The notes: generated by a model from the letters alone, not told the origin. Shown: positions 25,501-40,500, numbered from the stretch's first letter. The stretch is DNA of 64,000 nucleotides from Lineus longissimus (GCF_910592395.1 NC_088320.1:2480001-2544000); one strand, 5' to 3'. Numbers and translations: made by a program.

Positions 25501-28500
25501 CATTTGATCGAAACACTGGCATCACATCGAGCCAGTTTGCCCTTGCTATCTCTGTACAGTTCAGTAAGGACTATCTGCCATTCAGTTCTACGACTGTCAC
25601 GAAGTGTCTTTCTAATCGCCAAGGTCATCTCGTCCGATTGTCGTCCCAAAGGAAGGAAAATAAATTTATGATTTTACGGGGACGGAAGATCGATTTGCGT
25701 TGTCTCTTCTGTCATCCAGAAGCTGTCTCACTGGGGAATGCTTCATTTACACGAGCTTGCAGCATCATTCGAACTGTTTGGAGATCCAGCTAGACAGTTG
25801 AGTCTAAGTGAACTGTTTAAAGTTAATCGAACATTAAGGAGGTTGAAATGCCTGGCAGGGGCTCTCAATCAACACTACCACAGGACTGGCACTGAAATTT
25901 CACAAAACTCTCTCTCCCTGCAACGGCATAAGAAACAATATCTTTGTAGTTGCTGATATGGCGCAGGGAAACAGGGATGTTACTCCCGACAAGTCCTGTA
26001 GCTCCACGAGTTAACGGAGCCAAAAAAGGAGCATCTTTTTCTCAGTGGTGGCTGAATCGATCTTCGATATCTGGGCTTGGTAAAGCAGGGCAACATCTGT
26101 CCCGACTGACGGAGTAATTGACACCATCGTGTTGACCTGTGGGTTATTGGAAATTGTGGAAGCTGCTGTAAAATTAGCTTCAGGGTGACAGATGGGGAAA
26201 TGTGGAATTTGGCTAAGGCAGCCGAAAAAGCGAGTACTGATGTGCATTTTGGAAAGCTAAGTGTGAACTAACAATCCTGATGTTCAAACTAAGCTTGCTT
26301 GGTATCAGATTTGAACTTTTGATGAATCTAATACCGCACTTCTGCCATTCCAATCCATAAATCGTACTTTGCCAGTTCTTTAAATCAAAGACTTGACTTG
26401 TGGACAATGGATACAATGTTCACGTTTCAACGAATCTAGATTATTTTGTTTATATTTCACATTTTTGTAAGTACATTGTAGTCAAAAAATACAACTTATG
26501 TTATGTGCTGACGGTTTTATATGCTGGTTTTTCTCATTGATGAATGAAAAGAATTGGAACAAGTGATTTATGAATTGGCTTTGATGAGTGGTTTGAACTG
26601 ATTCACCCCAGCGATCTTAATCGTATGCTGCGACAAAAATCGCCAAGAGTGTACGCCGTCTGCTCAAGTTTAGGCTTGTATGCTTGTACTGAATGAACGT
26701 CTATCATGTCTACACCCATTACAGAGATACAATCAAGGATTAATGAATGATGTAACATTTAGGGAATTGTCGAAAGAGGCCGATTCGAGATTGATTAGAT
26801 TGTGGTTACGTCAGACAGCGGACAGTTGCCTCGTGGGTCTATGCCCCAGTTCGTTTTCAGCGAAATTGCCCACAGGCAATTATGCCATTTTCCTCTCGAG
26901 TTTTATTTGTGCCTAAATAATAAATTAACGACATGGAATAGTATGGGAAAGTTTCACAGACCGATTAACGAATGTGAAAAGTGAATGTCATTAGGTCACG
27001 TTTTGGTATTTTGCCATTGTGAGGTTTGCTGATTAGGCTTTCACTCACATATTTGGGGCAAGCTGATGATTGAGTTGGGATCTTGTTTTCACATTTTTGG
27101 CAACCATTGAATATTTATGAAGTTCCAAGCCTTCTGATCTCATTTCCATCTAACTCGGTATCAAAAACTTTTTACTGATTTCGCTGGGACGTTGATTCAT
27201 GTTGTCAACGCATGATAGCTCTATTTGTAAGGGGTTTCTATAAGGCCACCCTGCCTTTACAAATAGCTTGCCACCCCACCTACACTTGTCTATACTGCAG
27301 CGATGTTGCCAGCCCACCTACACTTGTCTATACTGCAGCGATGTTGCCAGCCCACCTACACTTGTCTATACTGCAGCGATGTTGCCAGCCCACCTACACT
27401 TGTCTATACTGCAGCGATGTTGCCAGCCCACCTACACTTGTCTATACTGCAGCGATGTTGCCAGCCCACCTACACTTGTCTATACTGCAGCGATGTTGCC
27501 ACCCCACCTACACTTGTCTATACTGCAGCGATGTTGCCAGCCCACCTACACTTGTCTATACTGCAGCGATGTTGCCAGCCCACCTACACTTGTCTATACT
27601 GCAGCGATGTTGCCAGCCCACCTACACTTGTCTATACTGCAGCGATGTTGCCAGCCCACCTACACTTGTCTATACTGCAGCGATGTTGCCAGCCCACCTA
27701 CACTTGTCTATACTGCATGCAGCGATGTTGCCAGCCCACCTACACTTGTCTATACTGCAGCGATGTTGCCACCCCACCTACACTTGCCTATACTGCAGCG
27801 ATGTTGCCACCCCACCTACACTTGTCTATACTGCAGCGATGTTGCCAGCCCACCTACACTTGTCTATACTGCATGCAGCGATGTTGCCAGCCCACCTACA
27901 CTTGTCTATACTGCAGCGATGTTGCCAGCCCACCTACACTTGTCTATACTGCAGCGATGTTGCCAGCCCACCTACACTTGTCTATACTGCAGCGATGTTG
28001 CCAGCCCACCTACACTTGTCTATACTGCAGCGATGTTGCCACCCCACCTACACTTGTCTATACTGCAGCGATGTTGCCAGCCCACCTACACTTGTCTATA
28101 CTGCAGCGATGTTGCCAGCCCACCTACACTTGTCTATACTGCAGCGATGTTGCCAGCCCACCTACACTTGTCTATACTGCATGCAGCGATGTTGCCAGCC
28201 CACCTACACTTGTCTATACTGCAGCGATGTTGCCAGCCCACCTACACTTGTCTATACTGCAGCGATGTTGCCAGCCCACCTACACTTGTCTATACTGCAT
28301 GCAGCGATGTTGCCAGCCCACCTACACTTGTCTATACTGCAGCGATGTTGCCACCCCACCTACACTTGCCTATACTGCAGCGATGATCACAAATTCAAGG
28401 CTCTCTACCCTAATACCAAGCTAAAAACCAATAAGTCCCATCAAGACACGCCGACTGCTGATAAATGTTGGACTTGACCTGCAGCCATTTGACAGTGCCT

Positions 28501-31500
28501 TGATGTCTCGGAGCTATACGTTGATTGGATTGGCAATGATTTAACGTGCACCAGTTGATGACCAATTACCACTAACGATGCCGCTGATATCATTTTTTAA
28601 ACAGCGCCCCAGGATCAGAGGCACCTGCACTTGTGTGCGCCTTGAACATCATGTTGTTGTGTGAAGGAATTTGGTGTAAACTTTTAAAAGGGAATTTGTG
28701 TCTTTCGACAGGAGCGCCTTGACTGGCTGAACGTCGCTGAGTTATGGCGTCAGGCTCTGTTGATTTTGGCGTCATGTCCACGAAACGGCAAAGACTGACC
28801 CAATAAGTCGGCCATTTTGTTGTAACGTTAGTATCACGTAAGCGCTCAACCCTAACTCGGAGGAGGAACGCTCCCAGGAGAATATAACACCTCCAATGCA
28901 AATGCTCAGGAAAAAAATCCCAATATCGAATTCAACACTTTCTCACGATGTCTTCCACGCTGAGTCCAATCGAGCTCTTTTGGATCCCAACACTTTTCCA
29001 TAAGACCAATATTGTCGTTTGGATAAGGATGCGATGAATCCTCTTGCCAATAATTCACTCGCCAATAAAGACTGTAAAAACGTCCCTTTAAGATGAGATC
29101 TGAGAATGTGAGATTATTTCTCGGTCTTTGTGGAGGACTTATTGTTCGTTGTTGGAGAGCCCGCAGGATATTCTTTCCAGTGACGTTCACAAACTGTGTA
29201 GAGGTTTTTGCCCACACTAAATTTTCTCAGTGACTGGGGAAAGCCTGCTGACGCTGGTCCTCCTTTGATGCCAGAAGCAACAGCAAGGTTGAGCGTCTTG
29301 CTCAGGAACACTGCTGCTGGATCAGTGGGTGGTTCTTCCAGGAATTGAACCCGCTGCTACACTTGAGTTAGTTTTCAAAAGTGGATCATTTGTGCTGCCT
29401 AAGAACATATTTAAACATTTTGAAGGGGTATATGGCCTAGATCTGGAATTCTTCTGTCGGCTCCCCACTGTCTTCACCCTTGTACTGGGCAGGAGTATAA
29501 TAATCGAAATCATCCCGATGTAAGTGTTCACCACACCCCAGCAGAGAGCATGAATAATTGATCTATCGTTCCATGACGAGAGATATGTGAAGAATTGCTG
29601 AGAAGCAAGGGGTGGGTCTTAACAGGTTGGAGGGCCAGCTGGCAGGGGCGGCTTTTTCAAAATGTTTCGGGTATGTAAATCGTGAAAGTTTCACTACACT
29701 GAAAGTTGGAGCATTTGCTCAATCAGTGTTGATCTTTGCCTCGATGCAAAATTGGTGATAGACTGAAGTTTATGCACACATGAATGAAATGTGGGCACAG
29801 TTACTCCCCACACACACATATGTAATGGCAAGCACGTGAAAATGTTGCGTTCATTGCAAATTGTTAAATTAGCGTTTATTATGAAAGTTTCCCGATATCG
29901 TGCCTGACCTCAGTTGATTGGCTGCAATTTTCGGGGCCAATTGGGAATTACTCGCAAAATATATGATGCGGTGTGTGTAAAATTGCCGGGGTTGCCATCA
30001 TGACAGATAATAGAGGATCGAAACAACAAATTGGGGTTGGGCACATGATTTTGCTATTAGAGTATATTACTTCATGGCTTAATGTTTAGTTATGACCCAC
30101 TATTCGAAAACATTTGACCTTGTTTTCTGTTTAAAGGCCACTGTGACCTTGTGATCCAAAACTAGCTCAAGGCCTCTGTGACCTTGTGTTCCAAATTCTT
30201 CAAGGCCATTGTGACCTGGTGTTCAAAACTCTGCTCTTGGCCATTGTGACCCATTGTTGTGAACCTCTCACTGCCAGCCAGCCAAAAATTATCTTTCAAG
30301 ATGAGAGTGATTACAGAAAATTACAGGCTCACAAAGCCAACTACCTCTGCTTGTCTTTTCTTTACATCTGTCAATTGTTGTTCTAACTTGTCACATCAAA
30401 GGTTACTGGAGAAAATAGAGCTTAATGGCGGCCATCTTCTGTACCACTTAGCTCAGATTAAAGACAATCATTGAGCGGAAGAAGAAGAAAAATGCTTGTG
30501 ATAAAAACAAAAATTGGATTTTAGTAATTTTCATAAAAAATTATCCCTGCATAATAACGCATGGAGATGGTACTCAGGAGCAATCGATTTTGTGAAAGAA
30601 ATCTTAAGCCTTTCTGATCATTTTAATAATTTAAAGGTCTAAAAAGCGAGTTGGGTTATGAAGAATTTTGTCATTTTAACATTGAAAACGAGAAAAGTGC
30701 TGTAGTTTATGCTACAGCAGGTAAATTGATTTGCCTGGTGGAACGAAGTGGTAGGATAGATGGAACAAACTCTGGGCGATTGATGAGGTGATTGTCTGAA
30801 ACCAATCAAGAATCACTTATAAAACTGGGTATAGTTTTGAGCCACCCGGTCAACATCCTTGGGATTAAGCTTTCAATGTTATTAGTAGGATCCTCTAAAC
30901 CGTGATCAGGTGAGTCGAAACCGCAGCCAAGGTCATATTATATTGCATTGATTTGAGATAAAAAAACAGCTGACCCCACCATAACCAAGCAAAATCATAG
31001 TGGGTTTGGGCAACACAAAGTCAGAGGCATCTCCTACATATTTCTGGCCCAAACTGATAAGGCCTAGCCAGCCTAGAATAGAAACACCTACAGAGGCCTT
31101 CTACAATTGAATTAGATGAAGTTCAATACGACAATCAAGATGTACAGACCGGGGGAGCTGGCTGTACGTACCCATAAGTCTTTGCGGTAGTCTCGCGCGT
31201 ACCGGATATAACCTATCAAGCTTTTCTCCTTCAGAGAAATACTGCGTTGCGCTCAACTGCCAATTATGCATTAGTCTGGTGGACACGAGGTTGGCCTTGA
31301 ACTTGCTCGAAATCGAAAATTTGGACAACACACGTGTACTACAGCGCAAACGGCAGCATTCTGACATATAGAAACATGTGGTCTGATTCTATTTTTACTT
31401 GTCATTGAGTGATCACGCGTCCAACCTCGTATGCAGGGTAATGTGGCTTTCTCATTGGTCGAACGTTAATTTTGTTCACAGCCTTATAAGGCACTTGAGC

Positions 31501-34500
31501 GCAACGCAGTATTTCTCTGAAGGAGAAAAGCTTGATGGGTTATATCCGGTACGCGCGAGACTACCGCAAAGACTTATGGGTACGTACCGCCAGCTCCCCC
31601 GGTCTGTACATCTTGATTGTAGTATTGAATTAGATTAAGTTCAATCATGTCTATGTCAGAATCCAATGCATGCAATGCATGGCTTCAGCCAGCTTCCTCA
31701 TCACATGACCCAAACATCATCAGACTGTTTTATTGCCCTCATTATTTAATTGGTCAATTATTATCACTTATCATGTTCACTGACATGAAACCCATTAATT
31801 CCCCTACTTTCTGTGGTAAGACTATAGCCCAACACCAATTTCAGTGATAGCTATTGTTCAATACTCTACACGCTACACACAATGCAGGTTGCTGACCTAC
31901 CTGCCTCACTCTGCATCACTTCCTGTGGTTCTGCCACTAGATGGCAGTGTATTTTAGGAATTGTGTACCGGTATATCAGATAGATTTCAACCTGAGGGTG
32001 TTTTCCCGAGGTTTGCTGCATGTCGATCCGTCAGCCAGACACTGGAAAACCTTGCCTCTGCCTTTATGTTCGTTATCCAAATCTCCGATAACATCTTTTC
32101 TCAAATTCTCAAGGCGACACAAAAGACAAAGAGCAAGCTGTCTGGCTGCACAAGATTGGAAATTCAAATCTACATCAAACATTGAGGATTAGCTATTTCT
32201 TTCCGGCTGAAATTCAGAATGTACATGCAATAAATTTCCGCGCAAAAGCTAATTCAGCTGCGCTTGTAATTTAGAGTTAGGCAAAAAAAGTTTGGCAGTT
32301 GTTTCTTGTCATCGCCTTGTCTTAGTTTATTCTGCAAACAAAAAGCTGCTTTAAGTTTGATGTTAGGAAAATGTTTGCTGGGAAAATGGTGTAGCAGTTA
32401 CTGTTTATTCCCTTGGTTCATCTCAAGTTAATGTCCTCTTTAAAACTAGAGGGCAAAGTATGTTTAAAAGGAAATAGTTCCACCTGAGAGTTAGATTCCT
32501 TTGTCTCATCTCAAGTCTAATGACCTTCTATTGGAAACTAGAAGGCAACTTATGTTAGGATTAGGAAGAAGTTTCATCCAAAACCCTCGATGGACAACTC
32601 ACAACACGTTCCTTTGGCTCAAGATTGCCGTTCCTTTGACTCAAGATTGCCCATCCGAGTGCACGATCTTGACGGCCATAATGGCCACACTTGATTGGCT
32701 AAACTTGATCTATTGCCTTCGAGTCGCAGACAATCTCTGGGCTCGTTTTTGTGATCTTGGCAGCTTGAAGAAGCTGCTTGTAAAGTAATCGAGTTGATAT
32801 TGATTTATCTGTTTTGAGGGGCTGCTTTGGAACTTTTGAAATATTTGAAATATTTTCAAGTATCAGTACCTCCTTGACATTGTACTTTTCTTGTTGCATT
32901 TTGGCAGTCTGTATCGAGCACACAGATGGAGGAAAAACTATTTCCGTTCCAAAGACAAAGATGCTGAGTGAGTCGCCCTGTGCACAATAATATAAGTAGC
33001 ATCTTTATGGCTGGCTGGGACCAAATTCTGTAATCCAGCCATCCATCTAAGTAAACTTCAATGACAACAACGGCCAAAGTACAGAACGTCGAAACTCTGG
33101 CGATGCTATGCAAACCTAATTGAATCATCAACACCATCTGTCTATTAACAAACCTTATCCGCCGAACCGAGTGATTCGGAAATTGAAACGATGCTTAAAA
33201 GCTCGCGTGAAATCAAATTTGTCTGAAAATTAGATTGCGCTGTTTACTGAGCGAGCATTTTCTCCCTTTATGGCCTCGTCAGTGGCCATTGAGGAAATTC
33301 AAATTGAGATGAGGCGGTATTTCAAATGTAAACATGGAAGATTTCATTTTAAATGCGAAATACAGGACTAGAATGTTTGGTAGATTGAAAGATGTATGAA
33401 TGAGCATTAATTTGTTTTGATTTACAATGGTGATGATCCTTACAGTGAGTGAGTCCAGTGTTGGAGAGGTCCAACACTCAGGTTTTTTACATTATTGTCT
33501 AAACTTGATCAGAGAATGTTAAAATAGCCCCAGCAATTGACTAGATGAGATGCCCTCCTGAAAAACACGAGGGACGTCGACGAGAATCTAACAACCACTT
33601 CATCATGAACTGGGTTGATAAGAAAAGACCAGAACACCTCAAGAGGACTGGTGAAGCTGAAATTCTGCATGTTTAAGAATTTCAAGGGTCTTCAGCCTGA
33701 GGGTTTGTAATGAAATTTAGATGTTTAGTTACTGCAGCGTGGGTAAGAGGCACTGTTGACGAAGCGGGGTGTGATGTCTGCATCATTCAATGGTGACAAA
33801 AGTTTGATGAGATTTGAAGGGACATGGCTATGACCTTGGGGAGGGGGCGTCCATCTTGCCCTACAAGGTTTTTATACGTAAGTAAATGCATGCGGTCTTT
33901 ATGGCATGGCCACTGCACATGGGGTCCAAGAATATTTCGCTAGTTTTCGTTGGACTGACCAATACCCAAAATGTGAGACCAGCAACAACCATGCCACCAG
34001 AGAAACTCTCTGTATCATTGTCACTTGTGACCCGCTCTGCCAAAACTAGGCGCTTGTCGCATCTAAACTTGACAGGTTGATACGGACTTGTTGTTCATTT
34101 CCCTATTGTAGACCTTTTGTGAAATGTGACTAAATCAGTTTGTAATAGATTTCACAAAAGGTCTACAATAGGGAAATGAACAACAAGTCCGTATCAACCT
34201 GTCAAGTTCAGATGCGACAAGCGCCTAGTTTTGGTAGAGCGAGTCACACTTTTGTTGGTCAGACCAGAGGTGGGTCTCGGCCAGTTCGAAAAAGGCCTAT
34301 TAAAAGTGTGCTTAGTTGGAAACTGTTCGATGTGGAATGTTAATTCGACATTGATAATGCATGTAATGTGGAAACCAGACACCCACGCTAAATATCCGCT
34401 AGGACACTTTACATTTTTGGTGGGCCAAATATGCTGAATTGGGTGATCCATCTCTTTAACCCGTGGGACTTTTTCAATTACCAACCCAATTTGCCCACTC

Positions 34501-37500
34501 CTTTAAAATGCTATTTGAGTATGACAGCATGAACTTTTATTGCCTGATGTTTAGAACCTATTGCCTGGTGTTCACATTTCGCAGTCTGTGATGCCCACGC
34601 AATAAATTGACGAGGAAAGTGACTCTCAAATTGGATCATTTTATCCACTAATCTTGTTATGCCAGATCGTAAGTTGACCACCACAAAAGTTATGCAAAGT
34701 TTTTATAGGACAAATAGGGGATAGCGTATTTTTCCCTCCATCATCATAAATTCATAAATGGGTAGCAATTTTGTCGAACATCACGAAAATGTCGCACTGG
34801 TCCCTTGAAACTGGACATGTCCTTTTGAAACTAAGGCTTGTGTCCTAAAGACCTGTCAGGTTTAATTGTGAGTAGATTGCTGTACAACCACCATGATACC
34901 TGCATAACTTTCACAAATCTTGCTCTGATTGCCATGAACAGTCACATCATGCCAGTACGGCCAATTACACCTCATAGTTGTACGATCATGTCGTCCAATG
35001 ATGACAACAAATTGTGCTTGCATGACGCATAAACATCATAACTAAGAGTCATAATGGTGCGTTTATACCCTTCATATCTGCTTGAGATCTGAGGGTCCAG
35101 CATTTCCGGTGATGGCCGTCGATTCATTTGAAAGTTGATGCGCTGGGTCTGTTGGTTTCATGTTGTCTTGTGCCATAGCATTAGACCATGATTGCCAAAT
35201 AGACATCATGTCTCTGATGGCACATGTACTGTTTCTATTTCCTGTGATCAGGGCATTTATCTTTGATGCTAAGTATATCATGATTACTGTAATATCATGT
35301 GTGGTACATCAATGCTGTTGACATTTCAGGGGAGGAGGGCTTGGGGCTCACCTTGGGTTACGTCTCACATCAGTTCAGAGGCCTACTAGTTGTTTTGCCC
35401 ATTTTCTGAGGGTCAATGCTGTTGACATCATTTCCAGGTGGGGGGGGGGGGGCTTGGGGCTCACCTTGGGTTACGTCTCACATCAGTTCAGAGGCCTCCT
35501 GGTTGTTTTGCCCCATTTTCTGAGGGTCATTTTCCCGTCTCTCATGTGATAAACTTGAGAACCAGTATGGATATCACAAGCTTACTATAAGTCTGCATCC
35601 GGCTGAAACCTACCCAAACCAGATTAACGCTGCCCATTCGTGATATGATTAAGGTCTGTGTCACTTAAGCAGTATCGATACATCATCTAACATTTTGATC
35701 CGGCGCATCTCTTCCGTGCATCATCGCTAATGAAAACGCCACAAACGATCTGGTTGCATTTGATGAAAGAGACCCGTGGAAATAAATTCAATTGTGGTAC
35801 GAATGGCGGGGATCATTATGGTTCATTGTGCGGCCGGAGCATTAATGAGAGGGAGTTAGGACGAGTTGACCATCTCAATAAATATTGCCATTGATGCGTG
35901 GGTACAGATAAAAAATCAATCTATGAGGTGAAAAGTTAAAGATGTGTCTGTTTCAAGACCTGTAGTCATTTGCCCCATGGAATACATCATTTGCCAGTTT
36001 GCAGTATGCGGAATGAGACTGACGCCAGGGTAATGTTTTCCTTTGAGCCTCAAACAAACATAAGCGCTTTGAAAGTGACGCGTTTGATATCATATCATGA
36101 TATCATGGTCTGAAGGTCATGGTTGCTCAAAGGCCGAAACAGGAGACTGGGTATGAGACCGTTGAAAGGATCTGTGAGGTTTGGGAACAAGCTCTGCATT
36201 ACAAAGACTTTCAGCACATGATTTTCACTATCCTAACTCTTGATTTTTTCCAGTGTCAGTTGCCACCAAACTACACGGCACTTCCAACGATCAGAATCCA
36301 AGGGTGTGACACGTGATGCCTTCATGGAGCACTGCCAACACGCGTTGTCTCAATCTTTGTAAAACACATGATTTTCACTTCTTTTTAATTCTCATATCTT
36401 CCAGTGTATGTCGCCACCAAATCTTCTCAACGCATTCCACCAATCAGAAACAAAGGGTGTGACACAAGAATCCTTCCTCAAACTCTGCCCCGCCATCATA
36501 TACCAAATCGACCTCCACACGTGTAGTCGTAATGGATGCAACAAGGGCCGGCCGTCAACAGGGGCGCACGTGAGGTCACACGGTGATCACGATCATGACC
36601 ATGATCACGACCATGTGCATAAATCTCCGTTGAATTCAACGACGAAAGAGTGGGATTTCTTTTCTATTCCTTTAGAAGGTAAGATGCTTAAATTCGACAA
36701 CAGAACTTCACACTGCGCTGTGAGCAACAAGCTATCATTTCAAAGACAATTAGTCTCTCTCATGTGAGACTATACCTTCTAAAGGTCCAGCTTTGACTGA
36801 CCAGTGAAGTTCAACTTCCTATATAACACGTACTAAACTAACATTTATGATTCTGTCCGTTTCAGTGTGGGGTTACAGCACTCTCTCAGTCCTTGTGATA
36901 AGTTTAGTCGGACTCTGCGGGGTGGCCATCGTTCCGGTTATACAAAAAGTCTTCTATACTCATCTCATCCAATACTTGGTGGCGCTAGCGGTCGGCTCCT
37001 TGGCAGGGGATGCCATGTTACACCTCCTTCCCCATGTAAGTACATCTTCCAATACTTTCTTCACTTCTGTCAGAGGGACAAAGCTTCTTCTTCTTCCAGC
37101 TGTGTTTGATCTTCAGAAGGTTTGTTATCATTTGCAGCTAGGCTAGGATGCTGTTCAGAGGGGGGTGTCACTGGCCAGTTGACTCTGTTGGCCAGGTAGT
37201 AATAATTGCAAATGAATAAGGAATCTTAGGTCTTATTGAAAGTATGATGCAATTGAAGTAAAGGGACTTGCCGAAGGTAACAAACACTGAGGCTGTGTCG
37301 GATATCGTATCTACATTGTTTACATTTTGATGGATCTGCCAATTTACCTGGACCATGCTGCACCAAGAAGAAATGTCTGGTGTCATTTGATGCGCGGTGT
37401 CTTGTAAGTTTGTCACGGCCTGTAGACATCGTCCTCTGGGACCGTCGCGTCTCTCGTCGACACTTGCGAAACATATGTAAATAGACCTACGGAAATAACA

Positions 37501-40500
37501 TAATCGAATTGTCCAGTCTCAAAGGTGAATAAGAAAATTGAGTGAGTTGAATTTGTTAATGTCTCCTTCAGACTCCCGGGTACTACACATCTATCATTGA
37601 TGCCCAGAGAATCCCAATGTAATTTGTCTGGGATAATTTCTCTCCCTCCCGTTGAGACCGCGGCAATCTTGAAGTCTCCTGGGTACAGTCTGATAGTGAC
37701 AGTTTCAGTCCAGGGTTTAGCCTATGAAACATGGTGCATGCTAGCTCATGGCTGTGTATAGCTATCACTTTCAAGTTTCTATCCAATTTGATTCCGGGCC
37801 AATGGTTTGAATACAATGACCCACATATAAGACCTCAATTGGCATGTTCAGAATATTTGACCTACACCCCTGTGTTTGAAAAAACCTGTGGGCGTGAATC
37901 AGCGTTAAAGGCTAAAGGTTTAGATCATCCATTACAATTATGGTGGATTTATGTACATAACCAAAAACAGCACGAACGTTATCAATGTTTTATTCTGCGA
38001 GACAGGTTGAATGTCACTAACCTAAATGTTTCATCAGAAATAACTGAGGGGTAAAGAAGAAGGCTGTGCATGGTTTTATCCGCGAACCAATATTTCGTCT
38101 CTCTTTGCAAACATTTACAAGTTCACATTTGACAGTGCATTTGTGAAAAGGTTAATTTGAAAAACTACGATAAAACCATTTCGCACGGTCTGAAACAGCA
38201 AATGATGAATTCAATCAGGAGATGGGTGAGGGAATTACTAACATCAATGAAATTAAGCCCCTTGGAAAAAAATCGCGGAGAAAATCCCTGTCGCAGAACT
38301 AAATTTGCAGTCTCACAACGGGCTTATCAGCAAATGTGTACCTTTTGTAGAATTTTCCAATTTTCTTAGAAGATGGTTTTGGGAGTTGTCTTCTCAAATT
38401 AATCTGTAAATAGAGGTGAGACTCCTGTGTTTATACTGCTGTAGAAAGCAACCAGACGGTGTTTTCATCGATGGTAACATTTACTATTATCTTCCCCAAC
38501 TTATTATCATGATTTCATGTGAAATAGATTACAAATTCTTTAAAAAACCTTCTAAATCTCTAATTAATTTCCAAATCTCCTTGAAAGTGAAAATGTGTCA
38601 TTTCCCCAGGTTTCCGTGTACTTGACGAAATAATGACTTGAAAAGTAGCTTTTGAGATCACACTTCAGATCTTGCTGTAGGGGCTAGTTTTTCTCGCGTT
38701 CGTGCAGGTGCATTGCATCTTGGGAAGATCACAGCATTCTGACACGTTCGTGTCAACTAAAAATTGACTTTTCATTGTCTAAGCCGTGGCTTTAAGACAG
38801 TCGGACACAAGGTTTCATCTGAAAGAGACCAGAGTGACTTAGTTACTACTGACGTTGTGTTGAAGTGATCTGAGGGAGTGTTGGTGCTCTCTGTGTCTAA
38901 CCTTGGAATTCTTGTGTTCCCAATAGAAACCCACCAGAGCAGGACCCTTGGGACTGATAGTCAATGAGCCCTGTTGAATATGGAGAATCTCCCACTGGAT
39001 GCACTCAATTATCCGTAACAGAACTGCCAGTGAATATTGATATTTGGGGTTAATGGATTCCCTGTTCTTGGGTAAGAAGTCACGCCATGTCTGCATGACA
39101 ATTCATTGTGATTTGACCAATCGGCAACTGCTGTGCAATCCTGCTGTCTCGGTGACCCACAAGACATGACGCAACTCTACGCTCACTGTCACTACCTCCC
39201 TTAACTCCTTTTGACGTGCGAGTGCCTGGCTAATTGATTCCAACGAATTAATCACGATTTTCCTAAGATTGAAAGCGACAGGATTTTATGCCTTTCAATC
39301 GCAATTTACATTTGAGAGTAGAGGGACGTTTTATGGTTCCCGGTTTTCATTAGCATGTGTGTCATTAGTGACTTTCTCTCGCACGAGTAGAGCAATTAGG
39401 TGTCCATCTCCCTTGGCGATGGTCACTTGGACCGAGGGTTGCCTGGCCATTTGGTCCATTACGCTGGTATGGAGGGCGTTCTTTCTAGAAATGGATATTT
39501 GACGATTTGAGACCAGTTTGTACTGTAAACAGCCAAGTTTTTATTTTTGCGAAATCTTCGAAAACAAAACGTAAATGTCCTCAACACAGATGCAAAGACA
39601 CCCCAGCACAGACAGAACTATCGGTCTCGTAACAAATCTCTCTTGTCCTATTAACCAAAGATATTGCATACGACATCAGATTGGCCGCCTCTGATTTCAG
39701 TATCCGTTGCACGGACACAATAATTGCGCTGAGTGGCCGTATAGTAAGCAATGTAGATCCACAGGACACGACAACTGAAACTTTATTGACGAGATTCGGT
39801 TACTGGTACCGGAAGCGTGCATTGTAAATAATAATTTCTGCGAGTTACATTTTTCATTGGGAATACTAGACGATAGTGAGACTGTTGTTGGCAAGTGGCA
39901 GTTAGAACATGTGCAGATCTCTTTCATATCATTGTCAGTCCAACCAAGCAAGGCGGCATATCATAAACGTCAACACGTCCTTTACTCCTTCGATCCTCGC
40001 AGACTTTTTCTCCTATACGTTCTTAATTGCTTTCGCTGGCCCGTCAGGCGTGATTAAGACGCTCGCAGATTGGCTTCTTGGGTAATTGCTAAAAAATGGA
40101 ATTGTTTTGGAATTAGCTGCTTGTGGCGTTTGACTTATTGTGACAAGGCTGACGGTTTTTTCCCTATGCGGTATTTAGGTGTTCAAAGTTCTACTCCAAT
40201 CCCGCCTTCAGCATTACGGTGAAAATCCACTCTACCTGAACATGGTTTTTCTGTGGCAGTGAGTAATGCTGGAAAACACGCGTGAAATCCAGCAATACCA
40301 ACATTCGTGGTAGAAGTTGCCGGAGAAACCAAGAGTTTGTTGTGGGATCAAAGGGTTACCAATCGGTATAGAGGAGAGCCAACCACTGTCTTATATTCAA
40401 TAACTCACACGCAGATCTTATCTTAACCATACCGACTAATGATTGGTCGATAAGGCACATTGCCGCGGGTAACATTAGCAATAGATTAGCGTCGGGAACA

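Larger units (their letters stand above)
15770..36404. other. SLC39A intron 1, about 20.6 kb, no nested gene recognised
   Basis: Contents seen: a SINE (16345-16460), a GTT microsatellite (22511-22545), MITEs and foldbacks (24484-24655, 31127-31624, 34026-34248), a 29-unit minisatellite (27271-28388), a four-unit degenerate repeat (30115-30262), a 104-bp tandem duplication (35309-35529) and a decayed duplicate exon (36255-36320). A diverged pair of about 75-bp direct repeats lies at 19662 and 19997 (shared tggtattgaca, tgatttgtc and gagattgg segments), and another loose pair at 32409 and 32508. Long open frames in the minisatellite and at 19597-20232 (minus) show no family resemblance. Confidence 0.6.

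Noticed and set aside
27212-28477. Three overlapping plus-strand open frames of 372-421 codons
   Set aside because: They are produced by the 38-bp minisatellite, whose unit lacks stop triplets in all phases. All three frames read the same repeat and there are no splice or start signals that favour one.
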